64,000 nucleotides of DNA from Liolophura sinensis (GCF_032854445.1 NC_088302.1:19403338-19467337), one strand, 5' to 3'; positions 25,000 through 37,916 are shown, counted from the stretch's first letter. The notes: generated from the letters alone by a model not told the origin. A program made the numbers and translations.

Positions 25000-26118
25000 T
25001 CACTTGATGTGACATGTGACATTTCTGATTTGACATTAAATCACGTAGATGAGTCGAGTAATTATGCTGGAATGAAGTCAGGTGGGGTTTGGAAGTATAG
25101 CGTCATTAGTGGCTATACATCAGTGATCGGTGACGTCATGTGTTCATGCGCGACATCACGCCCGGCATGACAGAAACGATAGAAAACAATTTAAGAAAGC
25201 AGCTCAGCCTGTCTCAATAGGCAAGACCAGCGGAGTCTATGTTTAAGGTTAACAAATGCTAATTTCCAATAGCTGAGCAGTGACCTTCCGCCAAAAAAGT
25301 CGATCTCCTCTTGCACTCGGATTTCTCGTTAAGTCAGTGGCCATTGTTAAAAGATGTCAAACCTTCGATTTATTGATTGGCGATAAGACACACGGAGCGA
25401 CTTACCGCAACGAAAACATGCTAGCATTTCATAAGAAGGTTTGTATGTAAATAGATGTATACTCACGAGAGAAACATTTCTTCTACTAAGATTCTGTTTT
25501 GGTCCAAAACTTCTTCAATAACTTTCGGTGCACTTGTCAGTACATTTTATAAGAGGCAAGTGTTTCCTATGGGGCAAAAGGTGTTGAGGATGTTGTCTGA
25601 TTGACTGGGCGTAATAATGACAAAGCCTACATGCCCTTAAGAAGCTGACTGGGTGACAGCAGGTCAGTGATAAGGAAGCTTGATGAACACCCTGGGGGAG
25701 TGCTCCTACGGTCAAGGATGGACGACGAACTAAGGGGGACGGGAGAGGATGTATAGCCTACTATCTTGTACTAAATTCACGGGATTGCTAGAAGCTTGGA
25801 GTTGTTCGATCGTCTACTCCTTAATTAAGGTAAAAATCCATTTTCCAGTTTATCAGATTAAGGGGCTAGAAAGTATCCCCTGTCGCGTCTAGCGTACAAA
25901 TGATCTGTCTGTACCGCCTATTGACTGTGTCACCGTATACATTGACTCTATTCAAGCAAAAGAATCTATGCATGTTAAATTCGGTCATATTTTCCAGCGT
26001 TGGACATACAGGCCTACCTCGTGCTTAAAGACGTAATAATGTGCCCCTGAACGCACTGGCCTTTTACTGGGATTTTTTAATTGGCTTATTATGTTGCAAA
26101 TGTGATTGACCTTCAACA

Positions 26119-26243
26119 ACATGCGGATGGTCGTGGATTTCCCCCGGGTTCTGCCCAGCTTTCTCCCAACATAATACTGACCGCCGTCGTATAAGTGAAA
26201 TATTCTTGAGTACGGCGTAAAACTCCAATCAAATAAATAAATG
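26119..26243 (+). mobile_element. SINE family 1, 3' half
   Basis: 'acatgcggatggtcgtgg' through the 3' stem-loop (CGCCGT/ACGGCG, 24-nt loop) to an (AATA) tail. 5'-truncated but well preserved. Confidence 0.88.
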
Positions 26244-27429
26244 CGATAATTTCAATGCGCATGAGCATTTTAACGTATCTAACTAATCAAATTTAACGTA
26301 CACGTTTCTTTTCCTCTTCAGTACAGCTTTGCTTATATGAGTCGATTGCAGTCTTCAAATCTGGAAAAAAAACAGCTTGTGCTTTTGATTACTTTTTAAG
26401 TCTACTTTATGAAACTTCGTCTATAATAATTGCTTTCAAAACAACTTGCCGTCCAATTGTGTTTGCTTTTTATCATTTTTTTTTCAAGTAAGCAAGTCAT
26501 TTTCGCTTTTTTTATCTTATTGCACATCAGTCCTAATCAATTTGCACATCTATATCTTGGCTCAAATGTCATTTTATTTTCCACAGAGGCATTAATAACT
26601 GATCAACAGAAATATAATACACAGTGTTGACTGTGTTTAACTCAGATGAGATGGTCGTCATTCTCGGCAGACGTGATTCGCGGAGCAGGTATGTCTCGCG
26701 AGACCCGAAGAGCGAATCTTGTCTAATTAACCCACAGGCAGCTCTAATCCCTGTGCCCTGTAATACCAGGTCCCAAAAGTGAGCATGTCCATTACACCAA
26801 GCCGATTGCATAACGGATTCCAAAGAGTGTTTATGTCTCCGATTAGTCCGCTATGCATGACCCAGTATCACTATAGGCCTACTCTCGGGTAGTGGCCTTT
26901 TCTCTACAACGCTGGATTTTCTCCCTACCAGGATAAATACCATCTCGTCTCCTTTGACCAAGAGGACAGATTTTCAGTGGGAATTTACCTTAAGCCCAAC
27001 TAGTGCCGGATTTCCGTTCAGGAGATTCGGGTCCAAATTCGGATGTGACCCACAGAACAAATCCCTCAACCAATACATGTAAGTTACGGCTGGTTTAATG
27101 GCATCGTAATAACGATTTCGTTAATCTGATCAACTAGGGCCATGGATGCAGATATGAAATGCTGCAGGAAAAAAGCCCTCGCCCTCGGACATGTATATAG
27201 ACGACTTGCACTCTAACTCTGCAATGTTGGATCTGTAACAAAAGAATACCATGGAGTGTGCCCTTCAGTGTGTGCACTGAACAGGGAAATTCTTTTATAA
27301 GTGATTCAACATGGCCGCGAGTGAAAATTATCTACAAATAAATGCAGTGTTCATTTTTGTCAGTGTGCACCTGACGTTCAGTGCTCTGTGTGCACAGATA
27401 AAGCAATCTAACATTGAAAAGTTCCGATG

Positions 27430-27910
27430 TCGATGGAAACTCAAGCATATAAATCCCCCGATATCGTAGTACTTCGAGGATTAAAATGTGCCTATATCCA
27501 TGGAGAGTCAAAAGTTTATATGCTCTGATATCGATAGAAATTCAAACAATGAATATCAATAAAATTCTAACATATCTGTTGATATGTATAGAAATTCAGA
27601 CCATGAAATATTCGAATATTGACAGAGATTCAAGCATAGAAATCTTCCGCTATATATAGTTGAGAAAATATATCGATATCGTGGATCTCGCTTGAAATAC
27701 ATATATATTTATGTAATGCCTCGATATCGATGGAAATTCAAGCGTTGAAATAATCAGATATCGATAAAAAAGACAATATATCGACTTCATATATCTCGCT
27801 TGAATTGCATGTATATTTATATAACGCTTCGATATCGATAGAAATTCAAGTCTTGAAATAATCAGATATGGATAAAAAAACAATATATCGATATCATGGA
27901 TATCGCTAAG
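27430..27910. repeat. AT-rich tandem block built on TATCGATA-like palindromes
   Basis: The phrase 'atcgat(a/g)gaaattcaag' recurs every 50-60 bp from about 27430, and a larger unit of roughly 110-120 bp ('cgcttgaa...catatatatttat', 'gcctcgatatcgat', 'tgaaataatcagatat') repeats in 27660-27900. GATATCGATA-type palindromes are dense. The minus-strand 114-codon frame is repeat-derived, with Tyr/Ile/Ser-rich repeats, and is not a credible gene. Confidence 0.75.
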
Positions 27911-28395
27911 AAAACAGCATTCCAGTACATTGCACCAGAATATGTGATTTGTCCAGATATTAAGACTAAGTAATAGGTACGTGTGATCTGACATTTAGAA
28001 TACCGATAGCCTACATGAGCACTTCTAACCATCTGGAGCACATTGTAACTTTTTATCACCAAAACCCCGATATTAATTTACCACATCAAAGTTTCACATA
28101 ATACTTAATACCCCGCATCATCAGTTATATTAAATGGCTGCTTTGGTATAACGTTTCTTTAATATCAGTTTGATGCCGTTCTACATGGTTTGTCGGCCCA
28201 GATAGACAATGGCGAGAAAAGATCCGCTAATATGTTTGGCATGCATTGGAAACTGCTGACGAAAATAAACCATCTAAAAGCCAGATAAATACTTTTGAAC
28301 CTTTGTAAAACTAGGCCTTAAATACGTCATTATGAAGCACAATGACATGTATCCGTGTTCACATTTGGAGAAATATCCACACAGGAATTTACAAA

Positions 28396-28548
28396 TCTCC
28401 CCCAGGAGCCTCTCACCAATCCTGTCGCTGTGAATTCAAGTCCCGTTCATACTGGCTTCCTCTCCGTAGATAGGTCTGTAATATATATTAACATGTGGAT
28501 GGTCGTGAGTTTCCACCGGACTTTCTCCGGTTTCCTCCCACCACGGCC
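28396..28548 (+). mobile_element. SINE family 1, 5' and central part
   Basis: 'aggagcctctcaccaat', B-box-like 'gtgaattcaagtcc', 'atactggcttcctctccg' and 'gtggatggtcgtgagtttcc' in the order of family 1. The 3' stem-loop and tail are missing. Confidence 0.75.
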
Positions 28549-28767
28549 GGGGTTGAACCTGCATCTCGTGTGTCCTAACGATTGAAAGACAATCATCTTT
28601 CCCAACTTGGCCTAGGCCAGCTTCCGGTCTTTTTTATGGTGCGTCAGGCCGATGACAATCACGAATTCCCAAAATAAGGATGAACAATGTTTTCAAGCTT
28701 AGCTTTCACATTAGATCGACTCTCAGCTGAAGCCAGTCTTTTTCTTTATCGTGATAAAAGACCATGA

Positions 28768-28979
28768 TTTATTTATTTATTTATTTGATTGGTGTTTTAC
28801 GCCGTACTCAAGAATATTTCACTTATACGACGGCGACCAGCATTATGGTGGGAGGAAACCGGGCAGAGCCCGGGGAAAACCCACGACCAGCGTCTGTCAG
28901 CGTTGCTGACAGACCTTCCCACATACGGCCGAAGAGGAAGCCAGCATGAGCTGGACTTGAACTCACAGCCGCCGCATTG
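28768..28979 (-). mobile_element. SINE family 1, 5'-truncated with 12-bp TSD
   Basis: Minus-strand copy lacking the part of the tRNA head 5' of the B box; body and (AAAT)n tail intact. Exact 12-bp direct repeats AAAAGACCATGA at 28756-28767 and 28980-28991 define the borders, so truncation happened at insertion. Confidence 0.92.
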
Positions 28980-29379
28980 AAAAGACCATGAGAACTGTTT
29001 ATTTAGACCAGGTAATATTCATTTTGTACTAGTGCATATTCCACCCATATTAAAGTGATTCTGTACTGCTGGTAGAAAGCCCAAGTGGAACAAAGTCAAA
29101 AGTATATAGTGTGTTGTGGTCGTGAGATTTGCCGAATAGTGAACAACAAAGTATAAGGCTCAAAGAAAGCTAGCAACAAAATACCTCAAAGAATATTTTT
29201 ATAGTCACTGATGTTCTGAAGAGAAAGAAATTTCAGCTGACTACCAGACGATCCATTTAGTCTATCAGAGGACAGCGTTTGGAAATGCATTAACTGATCT
29301 TTTTCCAGCAGCAGAAGTAAAATCCATCAAGCGGCCAGTTCCAAGGACATGTAGCCAAACTTTTGCTGATTTAAGCTGA

Positions 29380-30686
29380 GGTCAGTGAGATTACATGTAA
29401 AAACTGACGTCAGTGGAACTGTGGTCAGCGAGATTACATGTAAAAAGTGACGTCAGTGAAACTGTGGTCAGTGAGATTACATGTAAAAAGTGACGTCAAT
29501 GAATCTGTGGTCAGTGAGATTACATGTAAAAAGTGACGTCAGTGGAACTGTGGTCAGTGAGATTACATGTAAAAAGTGACGTCAGTGGAACTGTGGTCAG
29601 TGAGATTACATGTAAAAAGTGAAGTCAGTGAAACTGTGGACAGTGAGATTACATGTAAAAAGTGACGTCAGTGGAACTGAGGTCAGTGAGATTACATGTA
29701 AAAAGGGACGTCAGTGAAACTGTGGTCAGTGAGATTACATGTAAAAAGTGACATCAGTGAAACTGTGGTCAGTGAGATTACATGTAAAAAGTGACATCAG
29801 TGAAACTGTGGTCAGTGAGATTACATGTAAAAAGTGACGTCAGTGAAACTGTGGTCAGTGAGATTACATGTAAAAAGTGACGTCAGTGAAACTGTGGTCA
29901 GTGAGATTACATGTAAAAAGTGACGTCAGTGAAACTGTGGTCAGTGAGATTACATGTAAAAAATGACGTCAGTGAATCTGTGGTCAGTGAGATTACATGT
30001 AAAAAGTGACGTCAGTGAAACTGAGGTCAGTGAGATTACATGTAAGAAGTGACGTCAGTGGGACTCTGGTCAGTGAGATTACATGTAAAAAGTGACGTCA
30101 GTGAAACTGAGGTCAGTGAGATTACATGTAAAAGTGACGTCAGTGAAACTGTGGTCAGTGAGATTACATGTAAAAAATGACGTCACTGGAACTGTGGTCA
30201 GTGAGATTCCTTATAGGCGGCGAAGTCAGTAGAACTGTGGTCAGTGAGATTGCTTGTAGGAGGTGACGTCAGTAGAACTGTGGTCAATGAGATTCCTTGT
30301 AGGCGGCGACGTCACTGGAACTGTGGTCAGTGAGATTGCTTGTAGGAAGTGACGTCAGTGAAACTGTGGCCAGTGAGATTCCTTATAGGCGGCGACGTCA
30401 GTGGAACTGTGGTCAGTGAGATTGCTTGTAAAAAGTGGCTTCAGTGGAACTGGGGTCAGTGAGATTTCTCGTAGGAAGTGATGTCAGTGGAACTGTGGTC
30501 GGTGAGATTGCTTGTAAAAAGTGACTTCAGTGGAACTGTTGTCAGTGAGATTTGTTGCAGGAAGTGGCGACAGTAGAACTGTGGTCATTGAGATTGCTTG
30601 TAGGAAGTGATGTCAGTGGAACTGTGGTTAGTGAGATTCCTTGTAGGAAATGACGTTAGTGGAACTGTGGTCAGTGAGATTGCTTA
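29380..30686. repeat. 43-bp minisatellite with embedded TGACGTCA (CRE) palindromes, ~30 copies
   Basis: Tandem array of a 43-bp unit: 'gtcagtgagattacatgta', 'aaaagtgacgtcagtg', 'aaactgtg'. Each consensus unit carries two perfect palindromes: TTACATGTAA (10 bp) and TGACGTCA (8 bp, the CREB/ATF site). By eye about 17 units keep a perfect TGACGTCA; others have one change (TGACATCA, GGACGTCA, CGACGTCA). From ~30190 onward the first palindrome is replaced by variants such as 'ccttataggcggc' and 'gcttgtaggaagt', so the array has an older, diverged end and a homogeneous end. It lies in the GPCR intron. The unit is not a multiple of 3 and the array is non-coding. Confidence 0.95.
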
Positions 30687-30987
30687 AACTGAACATAAAA
30701 TCTGCAACTATACATACATGTAAAAAATGACATACTAGTAGGACACACTTATCACAGAAAAAATATGTAAAAGATTCTATAAAATTTTGAAAGCCGAGAA
30801 GATGAAGTTCAGTATTGGGGATATGGCACTGAAGAATTATTCACTCCGAGTAGCCATGTTGTAGAAGCCCATATAAACTTGGCCAATCACTAACGCTGAA
30901 AGTGTCACGTGATAATTTTCTGTCACGTCAAAAAACCCATTAGCTCTTGATTGTCAGTGTGGTTAGTTGTGACTTCCTCTTCAAAGT

Positions 30988-31065
30988 CTTAGGTGTGACC
31001 CAGGATCCTGGATCTACGGCTCCCGGAGCGGACGCTCGACCATCTGTGCTATCGTGGCTGGTACC
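30988..31065 (-). mobile_element. SINE family 2, tRNA-like head only
   Basis: Minus-strand match to the head of the 24624 element: 'gagcgtccgctccgggagc', 'gtagatccaggatcctggg', 'tcacacct'. Body and tail are absent. Confidence 0.7.
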
Positions 31066-33172
31066 TAACACAGTGTGATGGCATTATTTCATCATTTGAC
31101 CTTTAATAGGATTTAGTTAACTGACAACTGCACTGAACTTTTACCCTAAACTATCTCTAAATAAAGCCGATACTGTGGTTTTGGTCGTAGACAACTGTCA
31201 GTTATTGTTATATTCATGTAAACTGTGACATAATTCTGTTTCGGTTGGATTCCGTTCATACATATTGAATTTAATTCATTCATAATTAGTATTTGGCACA
31301 ATATGGCTGAAATGCTGCAGGTGTGGCGTAAATCAATAAACATTCATTCATTTAAAATTAGCATTTAACTCGTTGCCAGTGGCAGACTACGTCAAGTTGC
31401 GCTTGCATTTACAGGCGCTTTGTAACTTAGTTCCGATTTATTGCAGTACATTACGGTTCGACTGTGGACCCATTACCATAGGCCTGAGGTCTTACGCAGT
31501 CCCAATACCAATACATCACGATTCCGCTCGTTTTATTGCCCAGGCCACCCAACCAAAACAAGTCCATGATACTTGACAGGGCATATGATCAACGATTCGG
31601 AGCAGTTGTGGGAACATATCCAGACTGACAAGAAAATGGCTTGATGGTTATGTGGTTAGCGATTAGATCTTAGCCCATCTGTATAAGCCACAAACAGAAT
31701 GCTTATTGACGTCAGTTGGACAGTGGGCCCCTCCGGCGCTGAGAGCCATGGACAAAAGAAAGATAAAATTGGAACCAATGTACTTTTCTGTTTGTATCAA
31801 GTTATATAATGAAGAGCAGTTCGTTTCTTTCGTTCGATTAGGGAGGGAATAAATCTGGTCGTAAAAGTATGTGAGTAAGGTCCCAGGGTAATGTTTGCCC
31901 GTGAAATTGCCAATTGCTCCGTTGCCCTGACAAAATGTAACGCGAAAGTCAGGCCAAAATGCTGGAGATTAATAATCGTTATTGATGGTAGGCCTGCTAT
32001 GTGGGGAATTCAGCGCATTCTTTTGAAAAAAAGCAAATATCCTAATTTATATGCAGAAAGGACGTTAAGGAAGCTATGCCTTGCAGTTAACAGGTAATCG
32101 ACAGCGGGGTATTGCCTTGATTGCGCGTTAGTGTGGAGATATTTCTATTGTGTGCGTCAGATAATCTCATTGTCCAAATTCGCCAGCGGCATAGCGCGCC
32201 CCTTATGGGATTTGAAGCGGTGACGTCATCTCCGGTCCGGAGGTCAACGCCGTCTTTATTACAAGCCGCCCACAAACAAGACCGTTATTTCGTCTATAAC
32301 GCTTTATAACAGCTGCGGTGTTTGCCCTTCGGTCACTGCAGCGAAGAGATTACGCCAAGAAAGGTTAATGTCGTGGAATAATGGACTAATATGGAGTCAA
32401 CACGCTATCAGAACCGAAATAGACAGCGATCGAAGATATTGGCTTCTGATGTACAAAACGTGGTTATACCACCAACTCTCGAAGTAAGAGTCCCCCAACA
32501 GCGAGTAATGTAAGGTGATTCAATTGTAACATTGGTAAAAGAGTGCCGACGTCCATCCTCACACGCCAAGAGTCATTATTCATGAGTTTCGGCTAAAACA
32601 GTTTTTGCTTACGGTTTGTGCAGCCTACTGGTCTAAAGGTCATGTAGAACACACCGATCCAAGTGTGGTGGATATCAAGTCTGTTGACGTCATTGTTACA
32701 GACGTCAGCGAGAAGAGAAGCATTGCAATCGATACAGTCTCGAAGAGGCCCCCTATAACTTCCAAACTTGAATGAAAACGCAATAGATAAATAATCCCAA
32801 TTACTTCGGACGAGGGTAGTAACAGACCAAAACAGCCACACTCATTTGATTCTTATCTGATTGGTAACTCTATAAATTTTTCATCTGGAATTCGAGGAGA
32901 TCTGGAATACGAGGGGATGAGATACGTATGGAACACGAGGCCATGGGAAGACGCTGTCACATCAATATTACCTTACGTTCTTTAATCCTTATGGGAAAAA
33001 ATTCAAAAGACGGATCCCTTGACGTCAAAAAAATGACTCGTTCTCGACATACAGAGATAAATTGCCACTGTTAGTTAAAATAAATAAAATGGCGTAGCAT
33101 GAAACTTTCTTGATGTTCCTTTTTCTACACTATAAAGTTAGAAAGGAACACTTTTTAAACTTTGGGTGGGAT

Positions 33173-33239
33173 ACTTTATCCGCCGTCGTATAAGTGAAAT
33201 ATTCTTGAGTGCGGCGGACATCAATCAAATAAATAAATA
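33173..33239 (+). mobile_element. SINE family 1, 3' end
   Basis: 'ccgccgtcgtataagtga', 'aatattcttgagtgcggcgg', then 'atcaatcaaataaataaata'. Only the terminal module remains. Confidence 0.8.
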
Positions 33240-36200
33240 CTTTATCGCCGCATGTTTACCGTTGTCTTTGCTTATCTTTTCTTCTAAACAAAAAAGAATC
33301 CATCTTTCTATTTTATACATATGTGTTGGGATTTTGGTTTCCATTTCTTTCTTTACTATGTTTGTTCTTTGTTTTTACATTTTTTACATAAACTAAACGA
33401 CTTCCAGATATAAGCAGTTCTGTCGATAGACTATAGATTATATATACATAATCGATAAGGCATCAAAGAGGCATCCTAACTTCGAATCTTTAAACTCCGC
33501 TTTCATAGTTGATATGAGTTCATTTTTTCCGTCTCTTTCTTTATTCCGTTCTTTTTCTCTATGATTTTACGTAATTAATTGACTACATAATTGCCAGAGA
33601 AGAGCGGTGAGGACATATAGATGTCTTACATAGGACGACATCTAAAGGAGAGTCCGGTAGATAAGAGCTGCCTGGAAACAATCGGAATCTATTTTTACCT
33701 GTTGAGAGAACATCTGACATCTGACTAATCAGCGTGCAGACATTAAAGAAAATCAATGGTCTTTACGCGAAATCTAAGGATTTAAAGGACGTTTTAGTGA
33801 TTTGTTCGTCAAGTGGTGTCCCATGAGGGTGCACGTTGAGCGAACGACTCCGAGCTGACACGCAATAATGTGACCAGACGCAACAAAGGCATCTGGATTG
33901 GTAGTATCTGGACTGGCCGCATTGGACAACACTACCACAGCTTCCAGAGAGTAGACACGGTAAGAGCATTACAGGATCAATAGGCTGCTTTCAGAGCTTG
34001 AGGATTCTGGGCCTATGAGGTGAGGAGACAGGATCTATTAAAGTTGACCATGAAGTGAAATATTTGAATGACTGACTGACAATTTGTCCTCGGCTCGCGT
34101 TGAGATCAGAGAATCACACCTTGTCAAGTAAACCTTGCCTCTGTATCGACCATGGCTTCTCTTTGTTTTGCACAATCTATGCACCTTACACTGAGGCAAT
34201 AACATGGCCCTTGACGGAAACTGGAAGAGCGATTAAGTTATTTTCTCAGTCTGTTTTTCCCAAAGATATTCCACATGTATATTACGATTACATAAATGAT
34301 TCAACGAATGACGTGTGGGGTTTGTTGATTACTCCAGTGCTCTCTAACTGACAAGGTGAACTACCTGCCTGGCAGTCTGACTGAATGAATTCAATAAGGC
34401 TACAAGATGATTTCTGGCTTATAGACTTACTGACATGACTCATTTTTGCATGAACGACTTCCATACTCACTAACTGAAGTCTAGACCCAATGATCCTGAG
34501 AAATTCCTTCTGGCTTCTAGATCAGGAAGCAGTTGTACATGATATGCATTATTTCTCCGCGTAGCTTGCCTAACATTGCATGTCAGTTTGATGAGGTGTA
34601 CCATACGGCGATCAGCCTCTCCTTTCAAAGAAACGAACACATTTATACAACATATACCTTAAATGAAAGAGCTAGACTTAAAGTTAAATAAAATATCTAA
34701 ATTTTCTGTCACCAACGATTGTTATTTGAGTATTTAATAGTTAAACATCGAAAGCTTAGAAATCTCCTTTACGCCGCCATTTGATATACGTCATCGTGCT
34801 TAGCCTTGCCCAGTAGCTCTTCTGGACATGACATTCTAGACGCAGTTTGACAGACAACATCCACGCATATAGGCATGATGTGGCCCTCTAGAACATCCCA
34901 AACTCTTCCTTTTTAGAGTTGGCTTTCACAGACCTTAAAATCCACGATTATCACGATATAGGTACGAATTAAGGTTAATGGAAAAGCACGTCAATGATAT
35001 GGTAAGAGTAAACCCTTAAGCACCCTGACGTCACAATGAATATTCTAGAGGAAGAAAGGAGGTTTTTCATTGGACAAACCTAAAGCATGGTGGGGCTATC
35101 AATGTGCCTCGAATCGGTGGATTTTGCAGAAAACCGTTGTTTAAAACCGTTCTTCTCTCTTACGAAAACTTCTAAAAAATAGAATTCCACACAGTTAGTA
35201 TAGCTCTTTCATTTATGGCACAGTTTGCATAAATGTGTTCTCCTTGAATATTTTATCAGCTGTGGCCTCGAAATGTCAACATCAACATGTTCAACATTTT
35301 AAACATTTTGGATATCCCTTTCCCAGCTCTGTTGTTATTCCCACTGGCCGAAGCGTGCAATGCGTAGCCGCCTAATATCCGAGAAAGGCTTATAAATCAA
35401 CATAGCGTCAATCCGTCTGTGTCAAGCATCATCCGGTCAAAATAATACCAAACGAAAGCTGCTTTATTTGCACGATTTAATAAAAACAATACGACCATTT
35501 TTTTTTACCTGATATAATTTTATAACAATCTGCATAAACAAAGTCAATGTATTCAAAAATTAATCAGGTTTGCATTAGGACTCGTGATAAATCTGAACGG
35601 CGAATGAACCAGAATTCTAGCCTTCCAGGAAGTAGTTATGGTCAGCAAGAAAGACCTTTCTGCCGATGAACTCCCAGGGTAATTAGCAACTGACGGGAAA
35701 ATTCATTTCGTCGTCTATAGTACTTATCGGAAGAAGGGGATATTTACTGCCAAAACAAGTCGGTTTCAAGCTACATGAAAACACACCATCCTCTGCTATT
35801 ATAGGCTGCGGTGCTTGCAAGCTAACGGTTTGCTTTACGAGCACAGCTATAAGGAAACTGTGTGATGCATAACAGAAAAGAACAAGAGAGTGCACACCTT
35901 TTAGACTGACCTGTGTTTTAGGCCTGTTACGTCCCCAATAAAAAGACATCATGCACTGTGATTCAACGAAAAGGAAAATAAAAATTACTTGACTGGCATT
36001 TAACTTCGCCCTCAAAAATATTTCAGTAATATGGAGTGAGACCAAACCTCTATGCGGAAGTAACATTGGTGAAAATAAACAGGGCTATTAGCAGGTAATT
36101 GACGCACCACCTGACTTAAAGACGCTGCCGAACCAACGAGAGTGGTATTCGGACCTGGGACTTCGTTGGTGTATGGGACAATAGTTCTGACAAAACAGTA

Positions 36201-36270
36201 GTCTTTCCAAATGCTGTTGCCTAAATCGCAACAAAGACACATGCATTTTGTTTTACAGCCAAATATTACT

Positions 36271-36452
36271 TAGGGGGGACCTCAGTCGCCTAATGCTTAG
36301 AGTGCTGGCCTCAGCACAATGACCCAGGATCCTCTCACCATGGGATCGTTGTGATTTCATGTCCAACTCATGCTGACTCCCTCTCCGGTCGTACATGGGA
36401 AGACCTGCCAGCAACCCAGATTCCCTCTGGGGCTCTGTCCCGTTTTCCCCCA
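36271..36452 (+). mobile_element. SINE family 1, 5' part
   Basis: tRNA-like head ('gacctcagtcgcctaatgc', 'tgacccaggatcctctcacc') and body ('actcatgctgactccctctc', 'gggaagacctgccagcaacc'). Ends before the 3' module. The overlapping minus-strand 84-codon frame is not a gene. Confidence 0.7.
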
Positions 36453-36539
36453 CGTTTTGTCCATTGTCGATGAAACTGTGGCGGATTTGTCCTGTTTCAC
36501 AGTCCACGAGACGTTTTTAAACCAGTTTGTCTCTCCGAA

Positions 36540-36662
36540 CTGATTTATTTATCTATTTACTTTATTGCACCTTTTCGCCGTACTTAAGAATATCTCCGTA
36601 CGGAAAAAACAATGGAAAGCAATATGGTGGAAGGAAGCGGGCAGAGCCCAAGGAAACCCAGG
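36540..36662 (-). mobile_element. SINE family 1, 3' half, abutting a MITE relic
   Basis: Tail 'gatttatttatctattta', diverged stem-loop 'cgccgtacttaagaatatc' and body 'gcgggcagagcccaaggaaa' on the minus strand. Its right edge merges with the mariner-like relic starting about 36663. Confidence 0.65.
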
Positions 36663-36862
36663 CCAGCTCGCAAACCTTTGAGCGGTGTGTTGCCCCATCT
36701 CTTCTAAACATAAAAACCAATTCAACTCTTTCTTGTACTGTTAGTCTATTAGCCATAATTAACTCTGAAAGAGAGAAAAAACTTTAAAATCAGTATTAAA
36801 TCTGAAAAATAGTAAAAAAAAAAATGAAAATCAGGATGGTGCACGACTTCTGAGACACCCTG
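36663..36862 (-). mobile_element. Mariner-like MITE relic with transposase N-terminus, copy A
   Basis: About 200 bp highly similar to 50740-50923. The right terminal repeat (GGATGGTGCACGACTTCTGA...CACCCTG, ending 36862, followed by TA) is present; the left terminus is missing. On the minus strand an ATG at 36756 opens MANRLTVQERVELVFMFRRD, continuing GATHRS, which looks like the N-terminal helix-turn-helix start of a Tc1/mariner-type transposase, then runs into SINE sequence. No catalytic domain remains. Confidence 0.75.
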
Positions 36863-37916
36863 TATAATACATGTAAAAGTACATTTTGGGCTGACAGTGC
36901 TGTCGTTTAAACATTCACGGTAATGTTTAGATTGGTTGTTATTATGGTGATGCAAACAAGTAGGAGACCTGTATTCCGAGAGCAATAATACCAGAATGCT
37001 TTTTTAATTTGGATTCTTTTTATTGCAGATATCTTCCTTTCAGGCATTGTGTATAATAAGAGAAGTCATTATAATGCAGAATATACCACTCCGCCCCTGT
37101 ACAGTTGTAATTTTGGAAACAAACTTAATTTGTAAGTATTTGAAATTCCTATTGAAATCATCAGTTTTAATTTCGCAAATTCTCGAATCGATTTTCTTTT
37201 TAACTGAATATGCGATAACCATAGCACGCTGTTTTTTCGGGGAGTTTATTGGATAATGATTTAAATTTATCGATTAGCTTTGTCTGCGGGTGCTATAGAG
37301 CTGTGCGTTGTCAAATATTTTATCCGGCTCCTATACGAAAAAAAACTTCGATGGAACTGTCCGAAAAAAGGAGGTTAAACCTTTCGCAGGGAACACGGCA
37401 AGATTTATGACTGTGTAATCTGCCTACATTGCCGCTACATGCGAAATTTAAGAGTTCTAAAAACGTATTATACAGCTCTGTATTCAGATTCGTTATAAAT
37501 CGGTGTCGATCTCAATCAGCTGTGATAGAAAACTCTCCGGGCTGTATCGATTTCAGCACTCTTTTTCCTGAAACTGAAAGTTGCTGCATCAATAATCCTT
37601 GCTTTACAAGCATTGGCAATGAGTGCCTTTCCAATATGCTCTTAATACTTTTTTCTATCATGAAACCTTTTTCTTTCACATCTTTTAATTGTTACCGATT
37701 TCCACTCAACAGTAATCTAAACTTCTTAACATGTCTGCTACGGTATGGTTTCAGAAATATTCGTTTACTTTTTGTCACTTATCCATTCAGTACTAAAAAC
37801 ATTTACCGGGAAATGAGGAAACATCATGCTCAAATATACAATACCGTCAAACGCGCATTCTGCATTCACCACGGCGTGCAAGTCTTTTTTATCAGTTGAA
37901 TAAAGACTAACAGCTT

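Noticed and set aside
29380-30686. CRISPR-like array
   Set aside because: The whole 43-bp unit is repeated with no unique spacers, and the host is an animal genome.
35683-36066. 127-codon minus-strand frame
   Set aside because: No recognisable domain; sits in intronic sequence.
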